This document shows, piece after piece, positions 1 through 11,108 of a stretch of DNA of 64,000 nucleotides. The DNA comes from Gongronella butleri. Its lineage: Eukaryota; Mucoromycota; Mucoromycetes; Mucorales; Cunninghamellaceae. The notes under the pieces were generated by a model. That model was not told the origin of the DNA, ran no database searches, and saw only the letters and a list, made by a program, of their open reading frames with translations. The stretch lies in NCBI GenBank assembly GCA_025201375.1, contig JAIWZP010000007.1, positions 62,001 to 126,000 on the forward strand, read 5' to 3'. Position 1 is the stretch's first letter; each line of letters opens with the position of its first letter. The translations under genes and the position numbers were made by a program.

Positions 1-445
1 CAGACGGCGACGCGATCGGCCGTCTTTGAGGTAGGAGAGAGCAGAAAAACGCGCTTTGGTGGAACCCCATTGGCCATTGGCCATGATCATGATCATTGAC
101 CGCTTATTCTTGAAAATCTCCCCCCTCCCCAATTAGGGCCACACGGCAGCCGTGTCAGCAGTCAAGTTTTCGCCAGATACCAAGTTTGTAGCGACAGGGT
201 CCCTGTGCGACCGCAGTGTGCGCGTGTGGTACACAAGTGTCAGTCTGCTAGGCATGTTCACCAGCACGTTCCAATCGCAGAGCAATCGGCACGGCGGCAT
301 CAGCTCGCAAAAATCGCACAAAGTATTCTCGTTTGCCCTCCCCGACACCAATGTCTATGGTCCCGATGCCGTCGGGTTTGAATGGTCATCCAATCGCAGC
401 GTCAAGCTGCGCGTCAAGGAAGTCGTCATGAGCTTCAATGTATAA
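1..445 (+). CDS. WDR7: WDR7 / rabconnectin-3 beta, C-terminal end (partial)
   Basis: This is the last part of a WD40-repeat protein. Exons are 1-30 (open at the window edge) and 137-445, with a GTAGGA...AATTAG intron. The joined reading VFEGHTAAVSAVKFSPD is a canonical WD40 strand, followed by a final blade (ATGSLCDRSVRVWYTSVSLLG). The tail ends FEWSSNRSVKLRV then MSFNV and stop. This resembles the end of animal WDR7, which also has a final WD blade ending in LLG and a terminal W-T-S-N-R motif before its last residues. In animals WDR7 partners DMXL proteins as rabconnectin-3 and regulates V-ATPase assembly; the same role here is inference. The 5' part lies outside the window. It converges on the FIST gene, whose stop is 68 bp away. 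A different WD40 protein remains possible because only about 113 residues are visible. Confidence 0.75.
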
Positions 446-513
446 GTAAATTAAATCTATTGTTCTTTTGGGAGAGGATGCAAACAACTATGATGATCAG
501 AGAGCGGGATGCT

Positions 514-1911
514 TCAGGAGCGCGCGACGTGAAGCGACGCAAAGGGCACCTGATGCAGAAGCGTGGGCTGGCCGGGCGCGCCTAAAAGAAGGCCGTTTTC
601 GCTCGTGGCGCCAAAGATGGCCGATACACGGGTGTCCGCATGTGGCGATGGTGGATGCACGTCAATTGTGTGGTCCAGGTCGACCGTGCCAAAGACCATG
701 GCATCTACAAGAAGGGGGGAAAATTAAAAATAAGCCATGGCCATTCCTTCTTTTTTTTTGGTACCTTGAGGTGCATGGCGCAGCAGGTCGGTGGGCGTGA
801 CAGCATCTGTAGTCTTTTGAAGAAATTGAACCTTTTGGCCGACGTGCAAGTCGAGTGTGGTATCAACGGCCATGTTTCCGCGTGCGGGGTCGCCACTGGT
901 GATACGTGCGACAACGGTATCGGCCGTGGCGTCATGGAAGGGTTGAATGGCCAGATAAAAGCTCTCGTCCTTATTTGTGTGTTTTGCGCCGTGGATCAGA
1001 TCGAGCAGCATGGCAGTGGCACCCTGGTCGTCGAGGTCGAGGATGACGTTGCCGCGGACACGCGTGATGGCGACAGGCGCGCCCATGGGCTCGAGTGCCG
1101 GGTGCGCAAGTGATGATGGCAATGGTGCACGAGTCGCAGGGGTATTCTTTTCAGACGCGTAGCTGGCAAAGCCAATGGTGCCCGCTGGCACGACAGTTCC
1201 CTGAAAGTACATCCAATGCGGTGTGCCCGTGACAAATGGCGTCGACGATGCGACAATCCCCATTTTTTGCGCGTCTGCAAACTTGTTGTCCACGGCCTGC
1301 AGCGCAGACTCCGGCTCGCGGTCGGACATGAGCCAGCAAAAGTTGGCATTGGGTGGCAGCGCGTCAAACACGGCGTCGGGTGACGCATTGGACGTTGGCG
1401 GCTGCGAGATTGAGTCAAAGGCCGCCCAGCCTTGCTTGTCCAACGCATTGCCCTGGTATTTGAACCGGTCAAAGTCCTGGACCGCGCCCCACCGACCCAC
1501 CGAGATGGTGCGGATGCGTGGCGCGTGTGGGTCGTGCGCCACGTGGAATGGCTGCACTTGCTCGTCCACGCCAATAAGCAGACTCACGCCGCTCTCGTAT
1601 TCCGGCACGCGATCCACCACACACCCGAGCACTAATGGCCGCGCCACAGCCGTGTCTTGGCCCTGCAGTGCGTCTTCCACCTTGGACATGGCGCGTTCAT
1701 AATCGCCAGACACAAACGACTTTGACATGAGCGCAACACACACCGTCGGACGTTGATGCTTGGCCAATTGACCCAGGATCGGCGCCAGGCACGCATCAAC
1801 ACTGCTGTCCAGCGTCGGACCCGTGCCCGTATGCCCGATCCACAAGGACCGGTGTTGACTTGCGCGTCGACGCAGCAGCGTCGAAGCCATTCGTGTCGTT
1901 GAACGCAGCAT
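514..1911 (-). CDS. FIST-domain protein, probably mitochondrial
   Basis: Two exons (1911-765 and 704-514) encode about 445 residues; the intron starts GTACC and ends TTGTAG. The N-terminus (MLRSTTRMASTLLRRRASQH) is Arg/Ser-rich without acidic residues, so a mitochondrial presequence is likely. The body has FIST_N-like features (LSVGRWGAVQDFDRFKY region, then NFCWLMSDREPESALQAVD) and FIST_C-like features (FYLAIQPF, DTTLDLHVGQKVQFLQ, and a terminal GATSENGLLLGAPG segment). FIST domains are ligand-sensing folds in bacteria and in the F-box protein FBXO22; no F-box is visible here. The frame stays open about 160 codons upstream of this ATG, but that stretch is low-complexity and the presequence sits at this start. 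A second ATG seven codons in is an alternative. The ligand is unknown. Confidence 0.8.
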
Positions 1912-2948
1912 GGACAAGAAAATGGACAAGAAAAATAATAGACAAAGGGGGAAAAAGGGCAAAATCCAGCTTGCCAGGGACTGTCCAAAAAAAGGGCACA
2001 CAGAAAAACCAGGATGCATGATCTCCGCTTTGGCCAAATGCGGCGGTCCGCAGCAACTCATTTTGCGTGTTGCGCCTTCATTGACGTGATTTCTCAACAA
2101 TCGAGCACGCTCAAAGTCGGGACGACATTGTTGCTGCAAGGCCCATCTCCCTTTTAAAGAAAATCTATTGATCAGCACCCGAGATGGCCGAGAACATGCA
2201 CAAAAGCACGACTTTCGCGCGCTTTTTTCGCACTTTACAGTAACACGATTCTGCTGCTGTACACTCCTCCTAATTTTAAGCGCTTCGGATGTACCATTGG
2301 CGAGAGCTGCCACTCGGGTGCTTATAGAGTAACAGTTGCGCACTACTACAACGAATAGACAACCACTTTTCCCTTGGAAAACACCTTTTTTCAATCTTCA
2401 CCTGCTTGCTGTGCCTCCAGAAATTTTTTACAGCCCACTTGCCCGCCGATGAAAATTGCGTCACGATACGAACTACAGCCCAGTGCTCGCGAGGTGTCCG
2501 CCCGATTTTTTTTGAGCCTGAAAATGGCAAAAAGCTTCGGTTTGCCCTATTTCGCTTTTGTCTCGCTATCCGCATGGTTGACCGCACATACGGCAAATTC
2601 TACTGTATTTTTCCCGGGACAACAGCCAACGCGACAACAGCCCAACAACGCATCGACGCGTGAGTTACCTCAAATTAATATGTGATTAAAGACGGTGAAG
2701 AAAGCGCTTGTGTTTTGAAGACTTCGCATTGAAAACTCGGCGACTTGGTGTGCAATGACTCTGAAAACACGCGTATCATACAGTAATGCTGAAAACGGCA
2801 GCGAATGTGGAATTAAATCCGATCAATCATGCATGACGTGCGGCGTGCGCAGTCTTGTACCACCCACTGATTTTTTTTAAATCTCTTCCCGCACTTTTAT
2901 TTTTTCGTACCATTTGAGCGCATTTCTTCCACCCTTCTTCATCTCACC
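1912..2948. repeat. Spacer with copy (i) of dispersed repeat B
   Basis: No gene is visible between the divergent FIST and C2H2-A genes. Positions about 2370-2800 match other places in the window. The first half (from GCTTGCTGTGCCTCCAGAAA at about 2407) matches about 23335-23560. The second half (ACCTCAAAT ... GATTAAAGACGG ... GCGCTTGTGTTTTG ... AATGACTCTGAAAAC) matches 42955-43120 and parts of the tandem units at 41.9-42.8 kb. Two TACAGTA-type motifs also occur. I see no terminal inverted repeats or transposase. Confidence 0.75.
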
Positions 2949-3395
2949 ATGGAACGCGACCCACGATACATGCGTCTTGTGTACGCGTGCTTTTTGGACA
3001 CCTGTCCGCAATTCGGCGTCGACCTTGGCTCTCGTCCCGCGCAGCGCCGTCATTTGACCGAGAATCATGGATTTAATATCCCCTCGCCCTTCATCATGCC
3101 ATCCAAAGTCAGGTAACAATTTTTACCATGGAACACGCGGGTAATCCTCATTCCTATGCTTGTTTTTATGTGTACGTATCTTAGAATCAAGGCCCTAAAT
3201 ACCGCCATTGATGTGTACAATCGCCAGATGACCAAGATGGCAAATCGCAGTCAACAAAGCAATGTGCAAAGCCGTCGTCTGTTTACGAATGAGAATCAAC
3301 AGGTCGAGGACCCGACCATCACGTTTGAAACGTTGCAGGAGCGCCGCCAGCGCTTGCAGACCATCCTCCATGAAGAGATGATGGAAAATTTCTAG
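2949..3395 (+). CDS. Small C2H2-type zinc-finger protein A
   Basis: Exons 2949-3112 and 3185-3395 encode 124 residues. An N-terminal single finger has Cys-X4-Cys (CFLDTC) and His-X4-His (HLTENH in QRRHLTENHG). It is followed by a helical, Gln/Arg-rich C-terminal half (RRQRLQTILHEEMMENF). The intron splits an Arg codon in phase 2, exactly as in the next gene, which has the same finger spacing and a similar post-intron helix. The two are therefore tandem paralogues. I do not recognise the family. A nucleic-acid or protein-binding role is possible, but one finger and a coiled tail do not settle it. The start is the first ATG after a pyrimidine-rich leader. Confidence 0.7.
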
Positions 3396-3771
3396 GCTTT
3401 TTGTGCATGATGGGCCGAGAAAAAAAATAAAAAAAAGGATGCTCATGCCTCCCGGGCGACAAGGGGAATATGATAAATAAAGGTCATTCTTGTGGAGATG
3501 AAAGGAGAGGACGGGTTGGGGTGCCGGGAAACATGATGAAGCTGGGAAATTTAAGACGGATGCTCAATCATCCTGGTTAATCGCGCGTGCGAGCGGCTGG
3601 CAAATGAGCATGGAGGGAGCGAAAAATCACACAGGACTGACAACAATAAAAAAAAAACGGAGCCATCTTGCTCGCGCTCTCTCCATTTCTTTCTTTTTTC
3701 ATCTTTTTTTTTTTTTTGGCTGTTCTGACGTCCATTTTCTCTATTCTCATCTCTTTTCGTATCGCATCACC

Positions 3772-4266
3772 ATGCAAAGCACTCCACAGAGAGACGACGA
3801 GCGCATCGTCCGCTACGCATTTACTTGCCCGATGCCGGGCTGCCCATACATCGAGAAACATTTCGACGTTGCAGAAATGGCGAGCCAAGAAGGACGTCGC
3901 CACATGGTTCAAGCGCACCGGCATGACGTGCGGTCTCCATATCCCGGTCCGGACGCAGCACGGTAAAGAAAAAAGCCAAATGCAAGCGGTGTCCACATCA
4001 TTTCTCATTTTTTTTCCATTGGATTCTGTAGTCAAGACGTCCTGTATGCCCTTCTGACCGTCTACGACTCGCAAATCGATGATTTAAAAGAGCAGCGTGA
4101 ATACATGGAGCAAGACATGCAAGAATGGGAAGACGAAGATGTCCAGGAGAATCACGAAGCGCGCCGCGCCCTCCTTCACAAGATGAACTGTCTGGATGAA
4201 GCTCTCGTGTGCTTCCGCAGCCGCCGCATCCTTGTGCAAGGCATCCTGGACGATGAGCAGTATTAG
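3772..4266 (+). CDS. Small C2H2-type zinc-finger protein B (tandem paralogue)
   Basis: Exons 3772-3962 and 4032-4266 encode 141 residues. The finger is CPMPGC (Cys-X4-Cys) followed by RRHMVQAH (His-X4-His), with a longer loop than in protein A. After the phase-2 intron in an Arg codon, VLYALLTVYDSQIDDLKEQ starts an acidic coiled-coil-like tail (EQDMQEWEDEDVQENHEARR) ending RRILVQGILDDEQY. The shared intron position and phase, finger spacing and domain order argue for local duplication of the gene 380 bp upstream. Strong divergence suggests it is old or fast-evolving. Function unknown. Confidence 0.7.
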
Positions 4267-4367
4267 GTCATCTCGCTTTTCTTTTTTTTTTTTCTCGATG
4301 ATTTTCAGTAAAATCATCAATTCACGGGGCGCTCTCGTGTGTTTGCCACTTTTTTTGCATGAATTTT

Positions 4368-4400
4368 GATGTGTGTGTGTATGTGTGTGTGTGTGTGTGA
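4368..4400. repeat. GT dinucleotide microsatellite
   Basis: Imperfect (GT)n tract with one AT interruption, followed within 40 bp by an A21-type homopolymer. It lies 100 bp past the stop of C2H2 gene B. Confidence 0.9.
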
Positions 4401-4597
4401 CACGGAGTTGACAAGCGGCAGGTGGACCCACCCAAAAAAAAAAAAAAAAAAAAAAAAAGCAGCCGCCCGGGCGTGTAAAAAGGGGGAACAAATCTTTGAT
4501 AAATTCAAAGGTTTTTTTTTTTTTTTTTTTGCTCACATCGCCCCATCATCCCCCTCATTTGTGCCCGGCCAAATCAATGTGTGTATGATATACAGTA

Positions 4598-4687
4598 CAC
4601 GATCTCGACAAGTTGATCAATGCCTGGAGGCGCGCACGCCAGCTCATTGAAAGAAAACATGCCAAAATCCAAGCATTTCTACGGTAG
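4598..4687 (+). pseudogene. Possible C-terminal remnant of a third C2H2 paralogue
   Basis: A 29-codon open stretch, preceded by an AG, reads HDLDKLINAWRRARQLIERK and continues about nine residues to a TAG. Its pattern (LDxL...RxRxL...) resembles the C-terminal ends of the two upstream zinc-finger genes (FETLQERRQRLQTILHEE and LDEALVCFRSRRILVQGI). A TGA lies in frame just upstream and no finger-bearing first exon is visible between 4267 and 4590. It is therefore either a decayed third copy or chance. The call rests on eye alignment only. Confidence 0.3.
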
Positions 4688-4689
4688 AT

Positions 4690-6789
4690 GATCATGTGCG
4701 GTGACTCTTTATTTTCTGCTCATCGTTGCCTCAATTGCCTCATGCCCTTGTGCCTTTGTCAACGTGACAAGCAAAAAAAAAAAAAAAAAAAAAAATTTGC
4801 AATACAACCGGAGAATCGCTTGTTTGAGGCATCTATTTTGATATTTTGCGATTGGACATGAAACACAATGCTTTGATGCGTATCCTTGGGCTGTGCTGCA
4901 ACTGCCCAATGCATTGTCAATTAGCACGGTGTGCCCGGCGTGGCCAGATTCAAGGGGGTTGCGTCGAGATGCAATGGATCGTTTGTGTCACGTTGCCGCC
5001 GTCGCGCGGCAAAAAGGAGGGGACGCATGGAAGATGTCGTCCACGTGCGTGGAACAAGACGGTGCGTGGCCATTGGTCCCTCATCTGGTGCCTGGTGGAA
5101 GAAGAAGAAGAAGAAAAAAAAACAATAAATACAGTGAGTGTGAAGGACCCTTGCCCTGGGTGCATTCAGAGTGGAAGGTCACGCGCTATTTTTTTTATGT
5201 ACCTGACGGGAGTGGAATTGACGAACCGATCGGCTTTCCGGGCTCAGGTGAGCCCGTGAGGGGGAGGATGGGGAAAAGAAAGCGCGCGCCATTGCCCTTG
5301 AACTTTAAGAAAGCCTCAATGTTTTAAGTTGTTGATGACGTGAGAGGCGATAAGAGTATGTGGAAATGGCGAAACACCGGAAAAAGGCGCAGGGCCGAGA
5401 GACACGACAAGGAGGAATTGCCCAGCGTCGCACTTCACACACCAAAAGCCGCAAAGCCTTTGAGGAAGACCACGAGATCAAATAAAAAAAAATGTAACCA
5501 AAAGCAGGTCCAGATTTTTATTTTGACGACATGTTCGCTGGTCGTGTCGTGTTGGCGGCAGGCCATGTTAAAAAAAAGGCAATTCAACCGCGGACTGCGA
5601 TCGGTGCTCCTTAAAAAAGCAGCATTTTGGAAGATTTGGCGCGCACGCCGTGCAAAAAAAAAAAAAGAGATTACGCCCAATGAGACGCGATGCAAACAGA
5701 TGAATTTGTTTTCGCGTGTTTGCCCAACCCCAGAGGATGGCGAAAATTTTACATGGACCTTGCTGTGGACAGGATAGAGGTTTCGTTCATGAAATGCATA
5801 AGGTTTGCCCCGCCTTTTTTATATATACTTTTGTGCCTGTGAATAGCTTGTGGCGATCGTCCTTTCCTTGTGTTCCCTTCCATTGTTGTTTGGCGCGCAA
5901 AGCGAGCCCTGCGCGCGCATAAATTGGCGAACCCCATTGGGGTGCCACAAAGAAGGAAGGAGGGAATCCCACCAAGATGCCTGATTTGTAACTGTCCCTC
6001 CAAACAAAAACAAATCGTTTTGGGTCCTTCTTTTGCACGGTGAACGATGATGAAATCAACGGGTGACTAAAAACAAAAAAAGGGGGTTGTGTTCCCCCAA
6101 ACAATCCACTCGTTGATTCCCCAGGTTGTTGTTAAAGCCATCAATGGCATGTTTGGGTCGTCCATATTTTTTTTTTAGCGTATTCACATTTGCACCAAAA
6201 GAGTTTCAAAAACCCATGTGCGGCCCCTTGGCGGCACGCGTGTGGGCCGGCAGATGAATCAAAGATGCGCACAAAAAAAAAAAAAAAAAAAAAAAAGAAA
6301 CTAGTGCTAATGCGGGAATTCGTGGGAGAGAACTGAAAGTCAAAGTTGGGGGGCAATGGCAACAGAAAAAGAGGGGGGAGGGACAGGATGGGTTGTGGCC
6401 AAGGATGACCTGCCCAAAAAGCATCTCAAACACTGGGGTCACGTAAAAAAAAAAAAAAAAAAAAAAACAAAGGAGTGTCGTCCACAGAGCATTGACCAAG
6501 TGGGGTTGATTTGAATTGACGAAAAGTGAACTTTTTTATTTTACCCGAGAAAGGGGGGTCGTTGATGTGTTTTTGCTTCAAACAAGCTAAAGGCGAGAGA
6601 AAAAAAGATATTTACAAAGAGGCGAAGAAAAAAAAAAGCAACAAGAGGAAGAAAATACAAGTACGATGGAAGCGGCAGTGAAAGACGACTCGAATGATGG
6701 CATTGGGTAAAAAGAGAGTGTGGGGGATGGGGGGCTGTAAAGAAAAACGAAAAAAAACGACGACGACGCGGGAGCCAATTGCGCGTTTT
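4690..6789. other. Gene-free spacer rich in A/T homopolymers
   Basis: Several A or T runs of 15-25 nt (for example near 4771, 6270 and 6446) break up all frames. The longer open frames here lack recognisable domains, are Arg/Lys- or Phe-rich and have no plausible splice chains. I see no tRNA, rRNA or snRNA hallmark. Confidence 0.6.
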
Positions 6790-7932
6790 TCAGCCTTGGA
6801 TCAGGGACGATGAGTTGTAAAAGCAATACTTTGTGATGAAATCATCGTAGCCGATATGCAGATGGGAAGATGCTGTGGGATTGGTGGTTGCGGCGGTGGC
6901 CATTGCCGGTGTGGTTGTGGTTGTGGTTGTGGGTGCGGCGGCGACAACGGTGCGAGGCTTTGGCACGAGAGCAGCAGCGATATCCTGCTGGGGCGGCAGG
7001 TCGTAGCGGGCATTGGCAAAGCTGTAGCGCCATTTGAGAGGCTGCTGATTCAATGGATGGGTGTTTGCAGCGGTTGTTGGTTGTTCAATGCGATGTGTAG
7101 ATGGCGATGGCTTGTCAATGGGGTGTTGAAGCGAAGGGGGCGGGTCAATGGCTTCGTCCTCCTCGTCATCTTCATTGTCGCTGAGTTGCAAAGGTGGGGT
7201 CGAGGGAATGACGGGCAAAAGATCGATCTGGTAATTCTTGCCATCATTGTTGTCCCAGAAATCCTGGCCATTGACTTGATAGCGCAAGGCGACCCAGCAG
7301 GTGATGGGTTTGCGCGGGGCGGATGTGGCATTGGGTGATGTTTCGTCATCCATGTCGGCATGGTGATGGTCGTCCAGGGGGATTTCAAAGGTGAATCGAT
7401 CCCATGTATTCGTGGTGGATGCAATTGGCTCGCGGAAGATGGCGTCAATCTCATGGTGCGTTTGCCAGAAATCGAGCGAATACCGGACGGTAACTTGCTT
7501 TTGATAGGCGAGATTCGCGACACGACAGCGGCCAATGAGGACGTCGTGATCGAGTTGGATGTTCTCCATGCGAATGGCGGCATTGGCAAGGCTCTTGTAC
7601 ATCATCAACTTGGATGGCCAGCCGGGGTACTTTATCTCATAGCGCGTCTCTTCTTGGAATGACAAGGGCGGATCGCTGTGCACGGCCAATGGCGTCTGCG
7701 TCTTGAGAAAGAGCCGCACCTGCTCCAAATCTTGATCGTCGCAAAAGCGCACGCTTTTTTTCTTTTGCGTGGGCGACACCGGCAATGATGGGCGCGTCAA
7801 TGGCCGCCGCTGATTGCCGTACCGATTGCTGATGGACACTCGTCGACATGCGTTTCTGTTGGCCAAGGGGATATAGGGGACATGGGTGGTATGAGCAGAG
7901 CTGGCGCTGCTGGTATGAAGAAAGGTGGCCAT
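6790..7932 (-). CDS. CBM21-domain protein phosphatase 1 regulatory (glycogen-targeting) subunit
   Basis: An intronless gene of 380 residues. Near residue 60, KKKSVRFCDDQDLEQVRLF holds the RVxF-type PP1-docking motif (SVRF). A CBM21 domain follows at about residues 95-230: WPSKLMMYKSLANAAIRMEN, then VLIGRCRVANLAYQKQVTVR, YSLDFWQTHHEIDA, WDRFTFEIP, and the carbohydrate-site end WVALRYQVNGQDFWDNN. The rest is an acidic (NEDDEEDEAIDPPP) and Thr-rich low-complexity tail with a terminal YDDFITKYCFYNSSS. This is the PPP1R3 / yeast Gac1-Pig1 architecture: it brings the PP1 catalytic subunit to glycogen to activate glycogen synthase. The ATG chosen gives MATFLHTSS; an in-frame ATG 14 codons upstream would add only a hydrophobic, Phe-rich stretch. 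The final motif resembles the Y-x-x-F-x-x-x-Y-C-F tail seen in fungal Gac1-like proteins. Confidence 0.88.
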   Translation of the reverse strand: MATFLHTSSASSAHTTHVPYIPLANRNACRRVSISNRYGNQRRPLTRPSLPVSPTQKKKSVRFCDDQDLEQVRLFLKTQTPLAVHSDPPLSFQEETRYEIKYPGWPSKLMMYKSLANAAIRMENIQLDHDVLIGRCRVANLAYQKQVTVRYSLDFWQTHHEIDAIFREPIASTTNTWDRFTFEIPLDDHHHADMDDETSPNATSAPRKPITCWVALRYQVNGQDFWDNNDGKNYQIDLLPVIPSTPPLQLSDNEDDEEDEAIDPPPSLQHPIDKPSPSTHRIEQPTTAANTHPLNQQPLKWRYSFANARYDLPPQQDIAAALVPKPRTVVAAAPTTTTTTTPAMATAATTNPTASSHLHIGYDDFITKYCFYNSSSLIQG

Positions 7933-8150
7933 ATAACAATGAAAAAAAAGAAAAACAAAAACAAAAGGGAACAAGAGGTGTCAGGGAAAAAAAAGGGTGC
8001 AAAGGGGTTGCCCAAAGATAAAAAAAAGATAAGCCCGCTGCCAACACGGAAATCGACTGGGAAAAAGCAGGGATTTGAGGAAGAAAAGAAAGAGAGAGAG
8101 AAAAAAAAAAAAGGAAAAGAGTTGGCATGTGCGCTCCATCAAGGCTCACT

Positions 8151-8157
8151 ATTTATA
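8151..8157 (-). promoter_or_regulatory. TATA-like element upstream of the CBM21 gene
   Basis: TATAAAT on the minus strand about 220 bp upstream of the CBM21 start codon, beyond a long polypurine (+) / polypyrimidine (-) leader. Position only; no expression evidence. Confidence 0.35.
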
Positions 8158-8169
8158 ATCAGATGCATT

Positions 8170-11108
8170 CCCCTCCCCCCATCTCCCCCTCCTCCTCGCA
8201 CTCTTTTTTTTTTTGCGTGGAAATCTAAACTCCTCATAGCATGTTTCTTGTGTTGCTTATTCCGAAAAAAAAAAAAATTGGCCTGCGCGCATGCGTGTGT
8301 GTGTGTGTGCCACTGTCCATTATGGGTAGATAAAAAGAATAGACGCTTACTCCCACACTATTCTTTTTTTTTTTAAAAAAAAAAAAAGGGTATCTTATAA
8401 GGATAGCCTAATCGAGATTGCAATGTCTTTTCTTGGGCGTGCTTTATTTTTTTTATTTTTTGGCGTTGCACATCTCGGCTTGCAATCTGGACCTATGCTC
8501 TACGCACGCGTTGGATCTCCGGCCACTCTCAGCTCTTTTTTGACGCCCCCCTTGCCAGTCGACAGGCAGCGTTTCAGCTAGAAAAGGTGACCTGACGAGA
8601 ATTGGCCCTTTTTAACGCTCCGTTCTTTGACGGATGAGCCATCCCTAGCGGCCCCCATTGGGAAGCACTTGTTGACTTTTTTCTTATTTATGATGTGGCA
8701 TGAGAAAAAAAAAGGGATGCTTATTTTTTTTTTGATGATCCGAACAAGTCATTTGATCACCAACGGGAAAATGAAGGCAATTGTCTGTCTTTTTTTTCTC
8801 CCCCAGTGGCCACCGGCCTAGAGCGGTCCATCCCCAGCTCCAACATATAAAAAAAAAAGGGGGGGAACCGGATTGAGTATTATAAATTTAAAATCGTGAC
8901 TGATACGGCGTTTCGAAAGCCATCTTTTTGACAGGCCTTTCCGATGAAGATAGACATTACATCCGACGATGGGAAACAGAAAACGAACGTCGTGATGGCC
9001 CCGCGCTTGCCGTTTGCGCGTGTGAAAAGCTTTTACGAGTTGTCGCAGACGCAAAAAAAAGTAAAAAAAGGGGCGACACAAATGGAACCCAATCTTTATT
9101 GTTTTCCTGCGATAGTCCGTTCCTTTTTGTTGACACTGGGAGATTCAAAGGCGTGTCTTTTTGCACCTCGCCGGCGGCGTAGGGTCGACAAGGGACATGG
9201 TCGGAACGGGGAAGGGGGGGAGAAAGGGAGGACAAGATGCCCAATTCCTTGTTTTTTTGGCCCCCCCCCCGAAAACTCACCTCCACACTGGCCTGCCCAA
9301 AAACAGCAATCCAGAAAAGGCGCCATCATCGCAGCGGCTTTCCCCAAGGGAATGACAAGAATGGCAAAACTACTGATAAGCTTTTTTTGCTTTTGGACGC
9401 GAATGAGCGGATCCTCTGCTCAAAGATTGTGCATCCAGCGCACAAATTCGTTTCACTTTCTCTCTTTTTTTATCCTTGGCTCTCCACACGGAAAGCCCGG
9501 ATGGCAGTGATGATTTGGGGGGTGTAAAAAATAAAAAAAAAGAAAGTCCAGCCAAACCTTTATGCAAATTTTTGACGCGGAATCCGCTTCCGTGTAACAC
9601 CAGCCACTCACTTGTCGACCTTGATATGTCAAATGCTGGAACATCTTGTCTCTCCCCCAAATCTGCGTGGGTAAAAAACGAAAAATAGAAAAAAAATGGT
9701 GCGAACATCTTGTCGGATGAGCCCAACGAGCCGGCGTCGCCCTTGACAAGGGTTGCGTGTCGCGGGCATTCGACATGATGTTGTCATGATGCAGCGCAAC
9801 CTTTGCATCGTTCAAATGCGCGTCGCAAATGCAAGATAAGGCGCGAAAAAACGAGCTCAGTCCGAATAAAAACCTGCTGTACCGCCTTGCCCCCTTTTTT
9901 TATGCTCTCTCTCTTTCTCTTTTTTTACACGGAGACGCGTTCTTATCTATTCTTGATTCGTGTCGTGCAAGAAATAAAATAAAACGAGAAAGTGGACGCG
10001 ATCCATGCTCTTTTTTGCCCCGCCATTTGGAGAAAAAAGGGGCACGGACGACCTTTTTTCGCCATTTCCATGAAGAAAAAAGGAGTGTGTGAAACGTCTC
10101 ACTAAATTTACCCAACAAAAAAGAGTTGAGCACTGTGCAGCGCGTCGCCGTATCAGTCCTGCCATCTTTTTGCCGGCCAAAATTGGCACAGACCACCTTG
10201 CAACCCCACACAAAAAAAAAAAAAAAAAAAAAAAGCAATCGATACGCACTATCATCTTTCACCGTGTAAACATAAACAAACCCAGCTGAGCGCCGCTGCC
10301 CAGCTTGCCTTCCCCGCCTTTTTTTTCCGCCAACAAACAAAAACACTGCGCTGCACACGTGTCTCAGTGCCGTCTTGTCTTAATTGGATGGGAAGAGTGT
10401 CCACCCCCCATGTTGCTATGTTGCCTAGGTGCGCGGCTTGCTTGTCATTGGATGGTGCCATGCAAAACGCGCACGGGATGGGAATTGACAAAGGAATTGG
10501 GTTGGCTGCCCCCGCTTTTTTTGTTTTTTTTTTGTCTTTTTTGCACCCAAATGAATAGAATTACGAATTTTTTGCATAAAGATTCTCATGCCCATGTTCT
10601 CGCAAATGGGGGTCACCATAGTAGGAAAGTGTAGGAATCCAAACCCATTAAAAAAAGCAAGGTTACGCCATTTTGGGGGGAGAAAACGACTGGGGGGAGA
10701 CGATGAGGGGGATCGATGTGAACCTGATTGTGTACATTGCCGCAAATGGAAAGCGCCATCACTTTATTTGCACCTTTCGAACATGCACACACCATAAAAT
10801 TCGCTCGGTGAGAAAAAAAAAAAAAAAGATGGCGTGAGGCAGCCTGTTTGAGCAAAAGGCGGGCACGGGCGATCCTTGATGACACCTGGATGCATTGAAA
10901 CGAATGACTTTTTTTTTCCACTGATAAGCTAAAACAAGACGTTTCCGTTGATCTATTGGATCATGGGCCAACATTGCAAGTGAGCGTCATCGCGGATGTC
11001 TGTTTTTCATAGAATGGCCATTGCTCATTTTTAGCCTTGTGCCTGGCGAAAAAAAAAAGAAAGCAACAAAAAGGGGGTGCAAAAGATGTCAGTGGGAACG
11101 ACAAAAAG
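8170..11108. other. Long spacer without a supportable gene
   Basis: About 2.9 kb of homopolymer-rich sequence. The longest open frames (about 190 codons near 8944-9510 and 150 codons near 9900-10358) run across A- or T-tracts, show no domain signature and lack a coherent start or splice context. Scattered GCGC/ACGCGT motifs occur. I see no repeat A or B sequence and no structural RNA hallmark. Confidence 0.55.

Noticed and set aside
1912..2394. A further 161 codons in frame upstream of the FIST start
   Set aside because: The stretch is Phe/Leu/Cys-rich, lacks domain character, overlaps the repeat B flank, and the chosen ATG begins a good mitochondrial presequence.
8944..9510. A 188-codon plus-strand frame in the spacer
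   Set aside because: Crosses several A/T tracts, has no domain signature or splice partners, and its codon use is unlike that of the real genes.
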